A DNA stretch of 27,672 nt. Origin: DASSTY01 sp035760645 (GTDB lineage: Bacteria > Gemmatimonadota > Gemmatimonadetes > Gemmatimonadales > GWC2-71-9). Of this stretch, positions 6,606 through 13,379 are shown piece after piece (the first letter of the stretch is position 1; the number at the start of each line of letters is the position of its first letter). Both the position numbers and the translations under genes were made by a program. The notes under the pieces were generated by a model that was not told the origin of the DNA, ran no database searches, and worked only from the letters and a program-made list of their open reading frames with translations. Location: positions 1-27,672 of the forward strand of contig DASTSO010000044.1 of NCBI GenBank assembly GCA_035760645.1. Reading direction: 5' to 3'.

Positions 6606-7451
6606 TCACGCGGCGAGGAACGCGGTGACGCGCCGCGCCACCGCGGCGTCGCGCAGGATGGCCCGGTGGCCCAGCCCCTCGGTCGTCACCAGCTCGGCCC
6701 CGGGCCACGCCTCGGCGATCGCCGCGCCGTCGTGCCAGGGGACGTCGGGGTCGCCGCGGTCGTGCACCACGAGCGCCGGCACCGCGAGCCCGCGCGCCAC
6801 CGTGGGCACGTGCAGATCGGCCCACGGGATGGCGTAGCGGCGCTCGATGCGCGTCTGCAGCCGCCGGCGCGTGGCGTGCGGGATGGCGAGCAGGTCCACG
6901 AAGTGGTTCACGTACGTGACCGGCGACGCCGGCGGGGCGACGAGCACCGCCCGCTCCGCGCGGAGCCCGAGCCGCAGGGCGAGCGCGATCGCCGCGCCGC
7001 CCAGCGAGTGGCCGACGACCCCGGCGAGCGGCCCGAGCTCGCGCCCCACCGCCTCGAGCGCCCGCGCGAACGCCGGCAGCGAGGCGAGCCGCCCGCTCGA
7101 GCGGCCGTGCGCCGGCCCGTCGTAGGCCACGACGCGGTGGCCCGCCGCCACGAGCGCCGGGGCCAGGACGTGAAAGCGCGCGGCGACGCTGCCCCAGCCG
7201 TGCACCGCGAGCACCGTCGGGCCCGCGCCCCACTCCCAGGCGGCGAAGCGGTGCCCCGCCGCGGCGATCGTGAAGCGGCGCCCCGCGGCGAGGAACGCCT
7301 CCTCGTGGGGCCGCACGCTCGACGCCGGCGGATTGCAGAAGATCCGCTCCGCCACCCGCGCCGCCGCCGCCGGGGCGACCGTGCCCACGGTCCGGAAGGC
7401 GAGCCGCAGCGCGCGCACGCGCGGGTCCGAGGGGGAAGGGGAGAGAGCCAT
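6606..7451 (-). CDS. Alpha/beta hydrolase
   Basis: The 281-residue protein has the full alpha/beta hydrolase set: VLAVHGWGS near 80-88 (oxyanion region), VVAYDGPAHGRSSG near 107-120, nucleophile elbow GHSLGG with S149, the acid D234 in HDRGDPDVPW, and the base H262 in GLGHRAI. A lid-like insertion of mostly helical, basic sequence lies near 175-215. The substrate class (ester, lactone or lipid) cannot be told. The N-terminus has no clear signal peptide, though residues 13-37 are somewhat hydrophobic. The ATG at 7451 has no Shine-Dalgarno sequence; instead TATCTT lies exactly 8 bases upstream, suggesting a leaderless transcript. It heads the leftward unit with the DUF4031 and DinB-like genes. 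Confidence 0.87.
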   Translation of the reverse strand: MALSPSPSDPRVRALRLAFRTVGTVAPAAAARVAERIFCNPPASSVRPHEEAFLAAGRRFTIAAAGHRFAAWEWGAGPTVLAVHGWGSVAARFHVLAPALVAAGHRVVAYDGPAHGRSSGRLASLPAFARALEAVGRELGPLAGVVGHSLGGAAIALALRLGLRAERAVLVAPPASPVTYVNHFVDLLAIPHATRRRLQTRIERRYAIPWADLHVPTVARGLAVPALVVHDRGDPDVPWHDGAAIAEAWPGAELVTTEGLGHRAILRDAAVARRVTAFLAA

Positions 7452-7459
7452 GCCCGCGC

Positions 7460-7465
7460 AAGATA
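7460..7465 (-). promoter_or_regulatory. Candidate -10 element (TATCTT), 8 bases before the hydrolase ATG
   Basis: On the minus strand TATCTT ends 8 bases before the hydrolase ATG, which would place the transcription start at or next to the start codon. The same spacing is seen for leuS and for the TonB-like gene. The bases between show no ribosome-binding site. No clear -35 box was found. Confidence 0.45.
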
Positions 7466-7472
7466 ATCGCGC

Positions 7473-7500
7473 TTGACATTCCGAGCGGCCGACTCGTAAT
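7473..7500 (+). promoter_or_regulatory. Sigma70-type promoter for the thiosulfate sulfurtransferase unit
   Basis: A perfect TTGACA at 7473-7478 is followed after 16 bases by CGTAAT at 7495-7500 (four of six matches to TATAAT). TAATTC at 7497-7502, with an 18-base spacer, is an alternative. The predicted start would leave a leader of about 35-40 bases before the ATG at 7545, which has a GAGGAG ribosome site. Confidence 0.55.
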
Positions 7501-7544
7501 TCGCACTGGAATCCGTTCGATCCCGCAGCCGAGGAGTACGCGCG

Positions 7545-8432
7545 ATGACCCTGGCCTCCACCTCCGCCGCCACGCCCATCGAGGAGCGCGGCTATGCCCA
7601 CCCCGAGGTGCTCGTGAGCACCGAGTGGGTCGCGCGGCATCTCGGCGATCCCGCCATCCGCCTCGTCGAGTGCGACGAGGATCTCCTGCTCTACGACACG
7701 GGCCACATTCCCGGCGCCGTGAAGATCGACTGGGTCGAGGACCTGAACGATCCGCTCACCCGCGACTACGTGGACCGCGAGCGCTTCCAGCGGCTGCTGC
7801 GCGCCAAGGGGATCAATGCCGACACGACCCTCGTCTTCTACGGCGACAAGAACAACTGGTGGGCGACCTACGCCTTCTGGGTCTTCCGCCTCTTCGGCCT
7901 CGAGCGGCTCAAGCTGATGGACGGCGGCCGCCAGCGCTGGGTCGAGGAGGGCCGGCCGATGGAGCTGGAGACGCCGAGCTATCCCGAGGGCAACATCACC
8001 GTCGCCGAGCGCGACGACGCGCGCCTCCGCGCCTTCCGTGACGAGGTGCTCGAGCACCTGCGCGCCGGGCGGCCGCTCGTCGACGTGCGCAGTCCCGAGG
8101 AGTACCGCGGCGAGCGGCTCCACATGCCCGACTACCCGAACGAGGGCGCGCTGCGGGGCGGGCACATCCCCGGCGCGCGCAACATCCCCTGGGCGAAGGC
8201 GGTGGATCCGGCGACGCACACCTTCCGTCCCGCCGACGAGCTGCGCGCGCTCTACGAGCGGGAGCAGGGGCTCGGCCCCGCGGACGACGTCGTCGTCTAC
8301 TGCCGCATCGGCGAGCGCTCGAGTCACACCTGGTTCGCGCTGACCTACCTCCTGGGCTACGGGCGCGTGCGCAACTACGACGGCTCGTGGACCGAGTGGG
8401 GCAACGCCGTGCGTCTGCCGATCGAACGGTGA
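7545..8432 (+). CDS. Thiosulfate sulfurtransferase (tandem rhodanese, CRIGERS loop)
   Basis: The 295-residue protein has two rhodanese domains. The first (about 21-140) includes DTGHIPGAVKIDW, and the second (about 165-290) includes GGHIPGARNIPW. The active loop is C253-RIGERS, the form found in actinobacterial CysA/SseA-type thiosulfate sulfurtransferases. The basic residue after the cysteine fits thiosulfate as donor, in contrast to the CGSGVTA enzyme encoded at 2191-3036. GAGGAG lies about 9 bases before the ATG, and a TTGACA promoter lies upstream. The final TGA overlaps the GTG start of the YczE-like gene by four bases (GTGA), so the two are almost certainly co-translated. No signal peptide is seen. 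Confidence 0.92.
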   Translation: MTLASTSAATPIEERGYAHPEVLVSTEWVARHLGDPAIRLVECDEDLLLYDTGHIPGAVKIDWVEDLNDPLTRDYVDRERFQRLLRAKGINADTTLVFYGDKNNWWATYAFWVFRLFGLERLKLMDGGRQRWVEEGRPMELETPSYPEGNITVAERDDARLRAFRDEVLEHLRAGRPLVDVRSPEEYRGERLHMPDYPNEGALRGGHIPGARNIPWAKAVDPATHTFRPADELRALYEREQGLGPADDVVVYCRIGERSSHTWFALTYLLGYGRVRNYDGSWTEWGNAVRLPIER

Positions 8433-9115
8433 CCGACGCGGCGCCGGCACTCGAGGCCGGCGGGGCGGTCCCCGCCGGCGGGCCGGGACTGGTGCGCCGC
8501 TGGGCGCAGCTCCTCGTGGCGTTCGCCGCCTACGGGCTCGCCATCTCGCTCATGCTGCGGAGCGGGCTGGGCCTCGGGCCGTGGGACGCGTTCCACCAGG
8601 GGCTGCACGTGCAGACCGGCATCACCGTCGGCGTGGCGAGCATCGTCGTGGGACTCGTCATCGTGCTGGGCTCGCTCGCCATCGGGGTGCGACCGGGGCC
8701 GGGCACGGTGGCGAACATGATCCTGATCGGCGTCTTCACCGACCTCCTCCTCGCGCACACGCCGCCGGCGCGCTCGCTCCTCGCCGCGCTCGCGTACTAC
8801 GCCGTGGCGCTCGTCATCTCGGGGCCCGCGACGGGGATGTACATCGCCGCCGGCCTCGGCAGCGGCCCGCGCGACGGCCTCATGCTCGCGCTGAGCGAGC
8901 GCTCGGGGTGGCCGGTGCGCCGCGTGCGCTTCGCGCTCGAGCTCCTCGTGCTCGGCGCCGGCTGGGCGCTGGGCGGCACGATCGGCCTGGGCACGATCCT
9001 CTTCGCCGTCGCGGTCGGGCCCATCGTGCAGTGGGGGCTCCGGCTCTACGGCGTGCTCCCCGCGCGCCGGCCCGATCTCGCCGCCGCGGCGGAGGCCGCG
9101 GCGGAGCTGGTGTGA
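8429..9115 (+). CDS. YczE/YitT-like integral membrane protein
   Basis: From the GTG at 8429 this is a 228-residue membrane protein with five or six hydrophobic segments (about 25-45, 60-82, 90-108, 115-140, 170-205). GLAISLMLRSGLGLGPWDAFHQGL near 33-56 and GLGSGPRDGLMLAL near 142-155 are the duplicated GLGxGPxD motifs typical of YczE/YyaS/YitT-like proteins, whose transport function is not established. The start was chosen because it overlaps the rhodanese stop as GTGA and leaves a short cytoplasmic N-terminus. It is followed after 18 bases by the AAA+ ATPase gene. Coupling to a rhodanese suggests a link to a sulfur compound, but that is inference from context only. Confidence 0.82.
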   Translation: MTDAAPALEAGGAVPAGGPGLVRRWAQLLVAFAAYGLAISLMLRSGLGLGPWDAFHQGLHVQTGITVGVASIVVGLVIVLGSLAIGVRPGPGTVANMILIGVFTDLLLAHTPPARSLLAALAYYAVALVISGPATGMYIAAGLGSGPRDGLMLALSERSGWPVRRVRFALELLVLGAGWALGGTIGLGTILFAVAVGPIVQWGLRLYGVLPARRPDLAAAAEAAAELV

Positions 9116-9133
9116 GCGAGGCGTGAGCCGGCC

Positions 9134-10321
9134 GTGACCGACGCGCTGCGGGATCTCTTCTTCGGCGGCGGCCAGCGCCGCGAGCTCGTCGAGGGCGTGG
9201 TGCCGCGCCGCACCTTCGACGACGTGGTGCTCCCGGCCGGCACCCGCCGCCAGCTCGCCTACGCGCTCTCCCTCATCCAGCACTACGACCTCATCTACGA
9301 GCGCTGGGGCCTCGCCGAGCGGCACCGGGGCGGCCGCGGGCTCGCCTTCCACTTCGCGGGCCCGCCCGGCACGGGGAAGACCATCTGCGCCGAGGCGATC
9401 GCGCACGCGCTCGACCGCCGGCTCCTCGTCGTGCGCTACAGCGAGATGGAGTCGATGTGGGCGGGGCAGACGGCGAAGCACATCGTGGACGTCTTCCGCG
9501 CCGCCGAGCGCGAGGGGGCGGTGCTCTTCTTCGACGAGGCCGACGCGATCGCGGGCCGCCGCTTCGCCTCCGTCGAGCGCGGCTACGAGCGCGAGGCGAA
9601 CGCCGTCGTCAACGTGCTGCTGCACGAGCTCGAGGACTTCGCGGGGGTGGCGATCTTCGCCACCAACCTCGCCGCGAACATCGACCCCGCCTTCGAGCGC
9701 CGCATCCTCACGCACATCCTCTTCGAGATGCCCGACGCGCCCGAGCGCGAGCGCATCTGGCGCGCGCAGCTGCATCCGACGAAGACGCCGCTCGCCGACG
9801 ACGTGGACTTCGCCGTGCTCGCCGAGCGCTACCCGGCGAGCGGCGGCGACATCCGCAACGCCGTGCTCAAGGCCGCCCAGATCGCCGCCGCGCAGCCGGG
9901 GCCCGACGACCGCAAGCGGATCCACCAGGAGCACTTCGTGCAGGGTATCGAGGAGGTGCTGCGCGCGGGCGACGTGATGGAGCAGTCGCTCTACGCCCCG
10001 CGCGACGGCGGCCGCGACGACGGCCGCGACGAGCTCGATCCGCGCGCCGCCGCCGCCCAGCTCCAGGCCCACCTCCTGGGCGAGCAGGAGACGACGCGCG
10101 GCGAGCTCGCGCGGCTTGGGACGCGCCTCGACGGGATGGACCGCCTCCTCGACCAGCTCATCCGCCAGGCCGACGCGGCGCAGGCCGCGACGGCGGCGCG
10201 CGGCCCCGAGCTCGTGCGGCTCGCCGAGGCCGCGGCGCGCGACCGGCGCCTCCTGCTGACGGGCGCGGCCCTCGCGCTCGTCCTCGCGGTGGCGGCGCTG
10301 GTGCTCGCGCTCACGCGCTGA
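9134..10321 (+). CDS. AAA+ ATPase with C-terminal membrane anchor
   Basis: The 395-residue protein starts at GTG 9134. Its single AAA+ module has Walker A GPPGTGKT (76-83), Walker B VLFFDE (130-135), sensor 1 Asn in FATN (N178), an Arg pair in FERRI (189-190) usable as arginine fingers, and the sensor 2 motif SGGDIRNAV (R241). The sequence resembles classic-clade AAA ATPases that remodel proteins. Residues 305-372 are alanine- and leucine-rich and helical, probably a coiled coil. Residues 373-392 are a strongly hydrophobic segment ending in ALTR, so the enzyme is likely tail-anchored in the inner membrane with its ATPase in the cytoplasm, an uncommon arrangement. There is no protease domain. 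It follows the YczE-like gene by 18 bases. The substrate is unknown. Confidence 0.85.
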   Translation: MTDALRDLFFGGGQRRELVEGVVPRRTFDDVVLPAGTRRQLAYALSLIQHYDLIYERWGLAERHRGGRGLAFHFAGPPGTGKTICAEAIAHALDRRLLVVRYSEMESMWAGQTAKHIVDVFRAAEREGAVLFFDEADAIAGRRFASVERGYEREANAVVNVLLHELEDFAGVAIFATNLAANIDPAFERRILTHILFEMPDAPERERIWRAQLHPTKTPLADDVDFAVLAERYPASGGDIRNAVLKAAQIAAAQPGPDDRKRIHQEHFVQGIEEVLRAGDVMEQSLYAPRDGGRDDGRDELDPRAAAAQLQAHLLGEQETTRGELARLGTRLDGMDRLLDQLIRQADAAQAATAARGPELVRLAEAAARDRRLLLTGAALALVLAVAALVLALTR

Positions 10322-10389
10322 GCGCGGGCGTCCATCGGACGGTGGCCGCGCGGGTGACTCGCGTCACGCGCTCCCGGCCCGACGCGCCT

Positions 10390-10395
10390 TAGGTT
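10390..10395 (+). promoter_or_regulatory. Candidate -10 element (TAGGTT) for the gene at 10461
   Basis: TAGGTT lies 65 bases before the ATG at 10461. The same hexamer occurs on the other strand at 15194-15199 before the TonB-like gene. A perfect inverted repeat GTGAC-TCGC-GTCAC (10354-10367) sits just upstream, near where a -35 box or an operator would be. Confidence 0.4.
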
Positions 10396-10406
10396 GGCCG
10401 GAGTGA

Positions 10407-10426
10407 TCGTGCTGGAGTGAGCACGA
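10407..10426 (+). promoter_or_regulatory. 5' leader hairpin before the gene at 10461
   Basis: A 7-base stem (TCGTGCT at 10407-10413 with AGCACGA at 10420-10426) and a 6-base loop would lie at the very 5' end of a transcript starting near 10403. Such terminal hairpins commonly stabilise mRNA. The function is inferred from position. Confidence 0.35.
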
Positions 10427-10460
10427 CCCACCCGGCCACCGCGCACGCGAGGAGCAGGAC

Positions 10461-10892
10461 ATGAAGGGCCAGCGAGACAGCATGGAACGCCCGTCCATGG
10501 ACATGGACGCGTCGGATACGGGACTGCCGTCCCCCTCGGGCAACGTCTCCGACCTGTGGGACGTCGAGGACAAGTGGTGGGCCGACAACTTCGCCACCCG
10601 TCCCTACAACGTCGACCGCACCGAGCGCTACGAGCGCCTGCGCCCCGCCTACCGCTACGGCTTCGAGTCGGCGAAGCACCACCTGGGCCGCCGCTTCGAC
10701 GAGGCCGAGGCCGACCTGCGCGCCGGCTGGGACCGCTACGAGCACCGCGGCGAGGCGAAGGACTCGGCTTGGGACGACGTCAAGTACGCCGTGCGCGACG
10801 CGTGGGATCGCGTACGGGGCCGCGACTCCGACGAGCCCCCCGCCGAGCAGATCGGCGAGGCCTTCGAGCGCGCGCGGGAGCGCCACGAGTAG
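10461..10892 (+). CDS. Small acidic hypothetical protein
   Basis: The 143-residue protein is hydrophilic, rich in D, E, R and W, and has no signal peptide or membrane helix. After a disordered first 30 residues comes WDVEDKWWADNFATRPY, then RPAYRYGFESAKHHLGRRFDEAEADLRAGWDRY and a second amphipathic helix AWDDVKYAVRDAWDRVRG. The YRYGxxSA...GRxFDxxExxLRxxW segment recalls uncharacterised proteins of stress-tolerant bacteria, some of them next to BON or general-stress genes, but I cannot name a family. AGGAG lies about 9 bases before the ATG. It stands alone between the AAA+ gene (139 bases upstream) and the YceI gene (about 80 bases downstream), with its own likely promoter. Confidence 0.75.
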   Translation: MKGQRDSMERPSMDMDASDTGLPSPSGNVSDLWDVEDKWWADNFATRPYNVDRTERYERLRPAYRYGFESAKHHLGRRFDEAEADLRAGWDRYEHRGEAKDSAWDDVKYAVRDAWDRVRGRDSDEPPAEQIGEAFERARERHE

Positions 10893-10921
10893 CGCCTGCA
10901 ACAATCCCACCCTCCTCTGCG

Positions 10922-10927
10922 TATCTT
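10922..10927 (+). promoter_or_regulatory. Candidate -10 element (TATCTT) for the YceI gene
   Basis: TATCTT lies 44 bases before the YceI ATG at 10972. The same hexamer lies 8 bases before the hydrolase ATG on the other strand. Transcription would begin near 10934, inside the inverted repeat at 10930-10942. Confidence 0.4.
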
Positions 10928-10929
10928 CC

Positions 10930-10942
10930 GGGAACCGTTCCC
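10930..10942. promoter_or_regulatory. Candidate operator: perfect inverted repeat at the YceI start of transcription
   Basis: GGGAAC (10930-10935) and GTTCCC (10937-10942) form a perfect inverted repeat around a single C. It begins two bases after the TATCTT element, so a dimeric repressor bound there would block initiation. The regulator is unknown, and chance cannot be excluded for a 6-base arm. Confidence 0.4.
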
Positions 10943-10971
10943 ATCCCCCGAACCATCCCGGAGACTTCGTG

Positions 10972-11640
10972 ATGCCCGTGCGTTTCGTCCCCGCCGCGCT
11001 GCTGGCGCCCGTGCTCGCGCCGGTGCTCGCGCTCGCGGCCGCCGCCGCCCCGCTCGCCGCCCAGGGCAGCCCGGCGACCTCGACCACCTCGGCGGGTGCT
11101 ACCACCGCGGCGCCGGTCACCGGCGTGCGGACCTTCGCGATCGACCGCGCCCACTCCGAGATCACCTTCCGCATCCGCCACATGATGAGCCGGGTGAGCG
11201 GGACCTTCGGCGAGTGGACCGGCACGATCACCGCCGACCCGGCCCAGCTCGCGGCCGGCGCCGTGAACGTGGACATCAAGACGGCGAGCATCGACACCCG
11301 CCAGCCGCGGCGCGACACGCACCTGCGCTCCGCCGACTTCTTCGCCGCCGACAGCTTCCCGGCGATCACCTTCCGGAGCCGCCAGGTGCGGGTCCAGGGC
11401 GACTCGCTGCACATCCTGGGCGATCTCACGATCCGCGGCATCACGAAGCCCGTCACCCTCGACGGCGAGTTCCTCGGCGCCGACGGCCAGCCGGGGAAGC
11501 GCCGGATCGGCTTCGCCGCACGCACCCGCATCAACCGGCTCGACTACGGCGTGAAGTGGAACCGCGGCCTCGAAGCCGGCGGCGTCGTCCTCGGCGACGA
11601 CGTGGACATCGAGGTGAACGTGGAGGCGGTGGAGCAGTAG
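10972..11640 (+). CDS. Secreted YceI family lipid-binding protein
   Basis: The 222-residue protein has a signal peptide (VRF, then a hydrophobic run to about residue 30, with likely cleavage near LAAQG), a short Thr/Ala/Ser linker, and a YceI domain from about 50 to 222. Family landmarks are FAIDRAHSEITFRIRHMM, GTFGEWTGTI, SADFFAADSFPAITFRS, GDLTIRGITKPVTL and RINRLDYGVKWNRG. YceI proteins are periplasmic lipocalin-like barrels that bind polyisoprenoids or other amphiphiles. The ATG at 10972 is preferred to the GTG at 10969 directly before it; CGGAGA lies upstream. Its TAG stop lies inside copy 2 of the palindromic element. Confidence 0.9.
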   Translation: MPVRFVPAALLAPVLAPVLALAAAAAPLAAQGSPATSTTSAGATTAAPVTGVRTFAIDRAHSEITFRIRHMMSRVSGTFGEWTGTITADPAQLAAGAVNVDIKTASIDTRQPRRDTHLRSADFFAADSFPAITFRSRQVRVQGDSLHILGDLTIRGITKPVTLDGEFLGADGQPGKRRIGFAARTRINRLDYGVKWNRGLEAGGVVLGDDVDIEVNVEAVEQ

Positions 11641-11741
11641 GCGGGACCGGCGGGACGGCGGGTGGTCCCGATGCAGAACGAGCCTCCGGTGATGACACCG
11701 GAGGCTCGTTGGCATGATGGGTGTTCCCGCCGTTCCGCCTA
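11638..11741. repeat. Palindromic intergenic element, copy 2, containing both flanking stop codons
   Basis: As in copy 1, the gap between two convergent genes is an imperfect palindrome. The left arm starts with the YceI TAG (TAGGCGGGACC, then CGGGACGGCGGG). The right arm at 11725-11741 (TCCCGCCGTTCCGCCTA) contains the complement of the TAG of the Spy-like gene. The core at 11664-11710 is identical over 47 bases to the reverse complement of 3113-3159. Copy 2 is shorter because it lacks the doubled left arm. Confidence 0.85.
11677..11710. terminator. Hairpin, probable bidirectional terminator
   Basis: A perfect 15-base stem (11677-11691 with 11696-11710) with loop ATGA lies between the convergent YceI and Spy-like genes. 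It is the same hairpin as at 3113-3146, read on the other strand. Confidence 0.65.
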
Positions 11742-12371
11742 CTTCCCCGAGTCCCCCCGCTCCCGCCACTGGCCGCGCCGCTGCTGCATCTCCTGCTTCA
11801 GCGTCTGCTGCTGGGCGGGGGTGAGCACGGCGAAGGCCTCCTTGCGCATCGCCTGGCGGTCGTCGCGCAGCTGCTGCATCGCCTTCTTCAGCTCGGGGTG
11901 CTGCTCCAGGTAGGCGCGGCGCTGCTCGCGCATCTGGCGCATCTGCTCGCGGTCGGGGCGCGCGGTGCTGTCGCGCAGCGTGCTGTCGCGCCTCGCGCCC
12001 GGGCCCATGGCACCGGCGGGGTGGTTCCGGCTCCACGCCTGACGGAGCTGGTCCATCAGCGGCCGGTCCTTCGCGTCGTACTTGGCGTGGATCGCCTCGA
12101 GGCGCTTCACCTGGCCGGCGTCGAGCTTGAGCGCGTCGCGCCGGGCGAGGAGCATCGTCGCCGGGTCCATGCGCATCCCCATCGGACCACCGGGACCACC
12201 GCGCATGCCCCGCATGCCCCGCATGCCGCGCATGCCACCCATGCCGGCCCCGTAGGCGCCGCGCTGCGGCGCGGCGGTGGTGTCGCGCCCTTGGGCCGCG
12301 GCCGTGCCGGGGAGCGTCGCGAGGGCGGTGAGCGCGCTCGCCGCGGCGAGCGCCAGGATCTGTCGCTTCAT
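11739..12371 (-). CDS. Spy/CpxP-like periplasmic protein with GMR repeats
   Basis: The 210-residue protein has a signal peptide (MKRQILALAAASALTAL, cleavage near AAAQ), then a Gly/Met/Arg-rich part in which GMR is repeated four times near residues 46-58, then the Spy-like helical part. Two LTxxQ-type motifs are visible: LDAGQVKRLEAI near 82-93 and LTPAQQQTLKQEM near 185-197. Spy/CpxP proteins are periplasmic chaperones or repressors of envelope stress signalling; Met-rich forms may also bind metals such as copper. GGAGG lies about 8 bases before the ATG. It is the last gene of the leftward sigma-factor group, separated from the second Spy-like gene by 106 bases that may hold its own promoter. 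Its TAG stop lies in the palindromic element. Confidence 0.8.
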   Translation of the reverse strand: MKRQILALAAASALTALATLPGTAAAQGRDTTAAPQRGAYGAGMGGMRGMRGMRGMRGGPGGPMGMRMDPATMLLARRDALKLDAGQVKRLEAIHAKYDAKDRPLMDQLRQAWSRNHPAGAMGPGARRDSTLRDSTARPDREQMRQMREQRRAYLEQHPELKKAMQQLRDDRQAMRKEAFAVLTPAQQQTLKQEMQQRRGQWRERGDSGK

Positions 12372-12477
12372 GAGCTGCCTCCATCGATTGACTGCCGGTG
12401 ACTGCCGACTGCGCGGCCCGTCGTGGCCGTCGCTGCTTCTGTTACACCGCGGGACGCGCGAGTGTTGAAACGGCGGC

Positions 12478-12981
12478 TCAGGGTGCGGGCGGTGGTGGCC
12501 GCCTGGCTTCCGAGTCGGCCTCGCCGCGCCGCCGGGGCTCCCGCCCCTCGGGGCCGCCGCGCCGGTAGCGCATGACGCGGGCGGTCAGCTGCTCGAAGCG
12601 CGTGCGCTGCCCGGGGGTGAGCTGGGTCTCGATCTCCCCGTGGATCTGCTGCTGCAGTCCCCGGAAGCGCGGGCTGAACTCCCGCCAGAGCGAGTCCACC
12701 GCGGTGCGGTGCCGCTCGAGGATCGCGCGGATGCTGTCCTGCTGTGCCGGCGTGAGATCGAGCTCGCGGCTCAGGCGGCGGACCATCATCGCGCTCGGCG
12801 GCATCCCGCCGGGTCGGCCGTCGCGGCCCCGCGCGGGGCCGGCCTCGAGGCCCGCGCGCCCGCCGAAGTCGCGGTGCCGCGGCGCGGCCCAGGCCCAGTG
12901 GCCGAGCGCCAGCCCCAGCGCGGTCCCCGCGGCGAAGAGCGCGACGACGAGCGAGAGCGCGCGCCAGCTCATGCGGGTCAT
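12478..12981 (-). CDS. Spy-like, membrane-anchored periplasmic protein
   Basis: The 167-residue protein begins with a hydrophobic helix (residues about 5-29: a signal anchor or uncleaved signal), then a short Gly/Arg-rich linker, then the LTxxQ-type helical domain: LSRELDLTPAQQDSIRAILERH and EIETQLTPGQRTRFEQL. The C-terminus is an R/P/E-rich tail. This is the architecture of heavy-metal-resistance (CzcE/CnrX-like) and Spy-like sensors found next to ECF sigma factors. Its ATG overlaps the stop of the anti-sigma gene (ATGA), so it is probably made in proportion to it. It could sense envelope stress and modulate the anti-sigma factor, but this is inference from gene order. Confidence 0.8.
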   Translation of the reverse strand: MTRMSWRALSLVVALFAAGTALGLALGHWAWAAPRHRDFGGRAGLEAGPARGRDGRPGGMPPSAMMVRRLSRELDLTPAQQDSIRAILERHRTAVDSLWREFSPRFRGLQQQIHGEIETQLTPGQRTRFEQLTARVMRYRRGGPEGREPRRRGEADSEARRPPPPAP

Positions 12982-13379
12982 GGCGTCTCCAGGAGCGAAG
13001 CGAGCAGGACGCCGGGCTCCGGCGCCACCGGTGAGCGGAGCACCTCGCTGCCCTGCGCGTCGAGGAGGACGAGCCCGCCGTTCGCCGCCTCCGGCACGGC
13101 CGCGACGTCGCCGCCCGCCGGGGCGAGCCCGCCCGTCGCGGCAGCCTGCCAGCCGAGATAGCCGCCCGCGGCGAGCAGGGCGACCGCGGCGGCCGCGAGC
13201 CCCGGGCGCGCCCACGCGCCGAGCTGGTCCCAGAGCGAGCGCGGCGCCGCGGTCGCCGCGGCGAAGGCCGCCTCCAGCCGCGCGACGAACGCCGCGTCGT
13301 CGCGCCCCGCGTACGTCTCGCGCAGCAGCGCGCCGAGCCCGCGGTCGGGCGCGGGGGTGATGTCGGTCGGATCGGTCAT
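12978..13379 (-). CDS. Probable anti-sigma factor with one membrane helix
   Basis: The 133-residue protein has an acidic cytoplasmic N-terminus (MTDPTDITPAPDRGLG, then LRETYAGRDDAAFVARLEAAF), one membrane helix near 64-82 (GLAAAAVALLAAGGYLGW) and a periplasmic end of about 50 residues. There is no HxxxCxxC zinc motif, unlike the anti-sigma at 26938. Identification rests on size, topology and position: its start overlaps the ECF sigma factor stop by four bases and it is coupled in the same way to the Spy-like gene downstream. Confidence 0.7.
   Translation of the reverse strand: MTDPTDITPAPDRGLGALLRETYAGRDDAAFVARLEAAFAAATAAPRSLWDQLGAWARPGLAAAAVALLAAGGYLGWQAAATGGLAPAGGDVAAVPEAANGGLVLLDAQGSEVLRSPVAPEPGVLLASLLETP

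Noticed and set aside
2191..8432. The two tandem rhodaneses as a recent duplication.
   Set aside because: Their active loops (CGSGVTA versus CRIGERS), lengths and sequences differ strongly; they are separate subfamilies.
9134..10321. AAA+ ATPase as part of a contractile injection system or other phage-tail-like island.
   Set aside because: No sheath, tube, baseplate or spike genes are near; the C-terminal membrane helix does not fit those ATPases.
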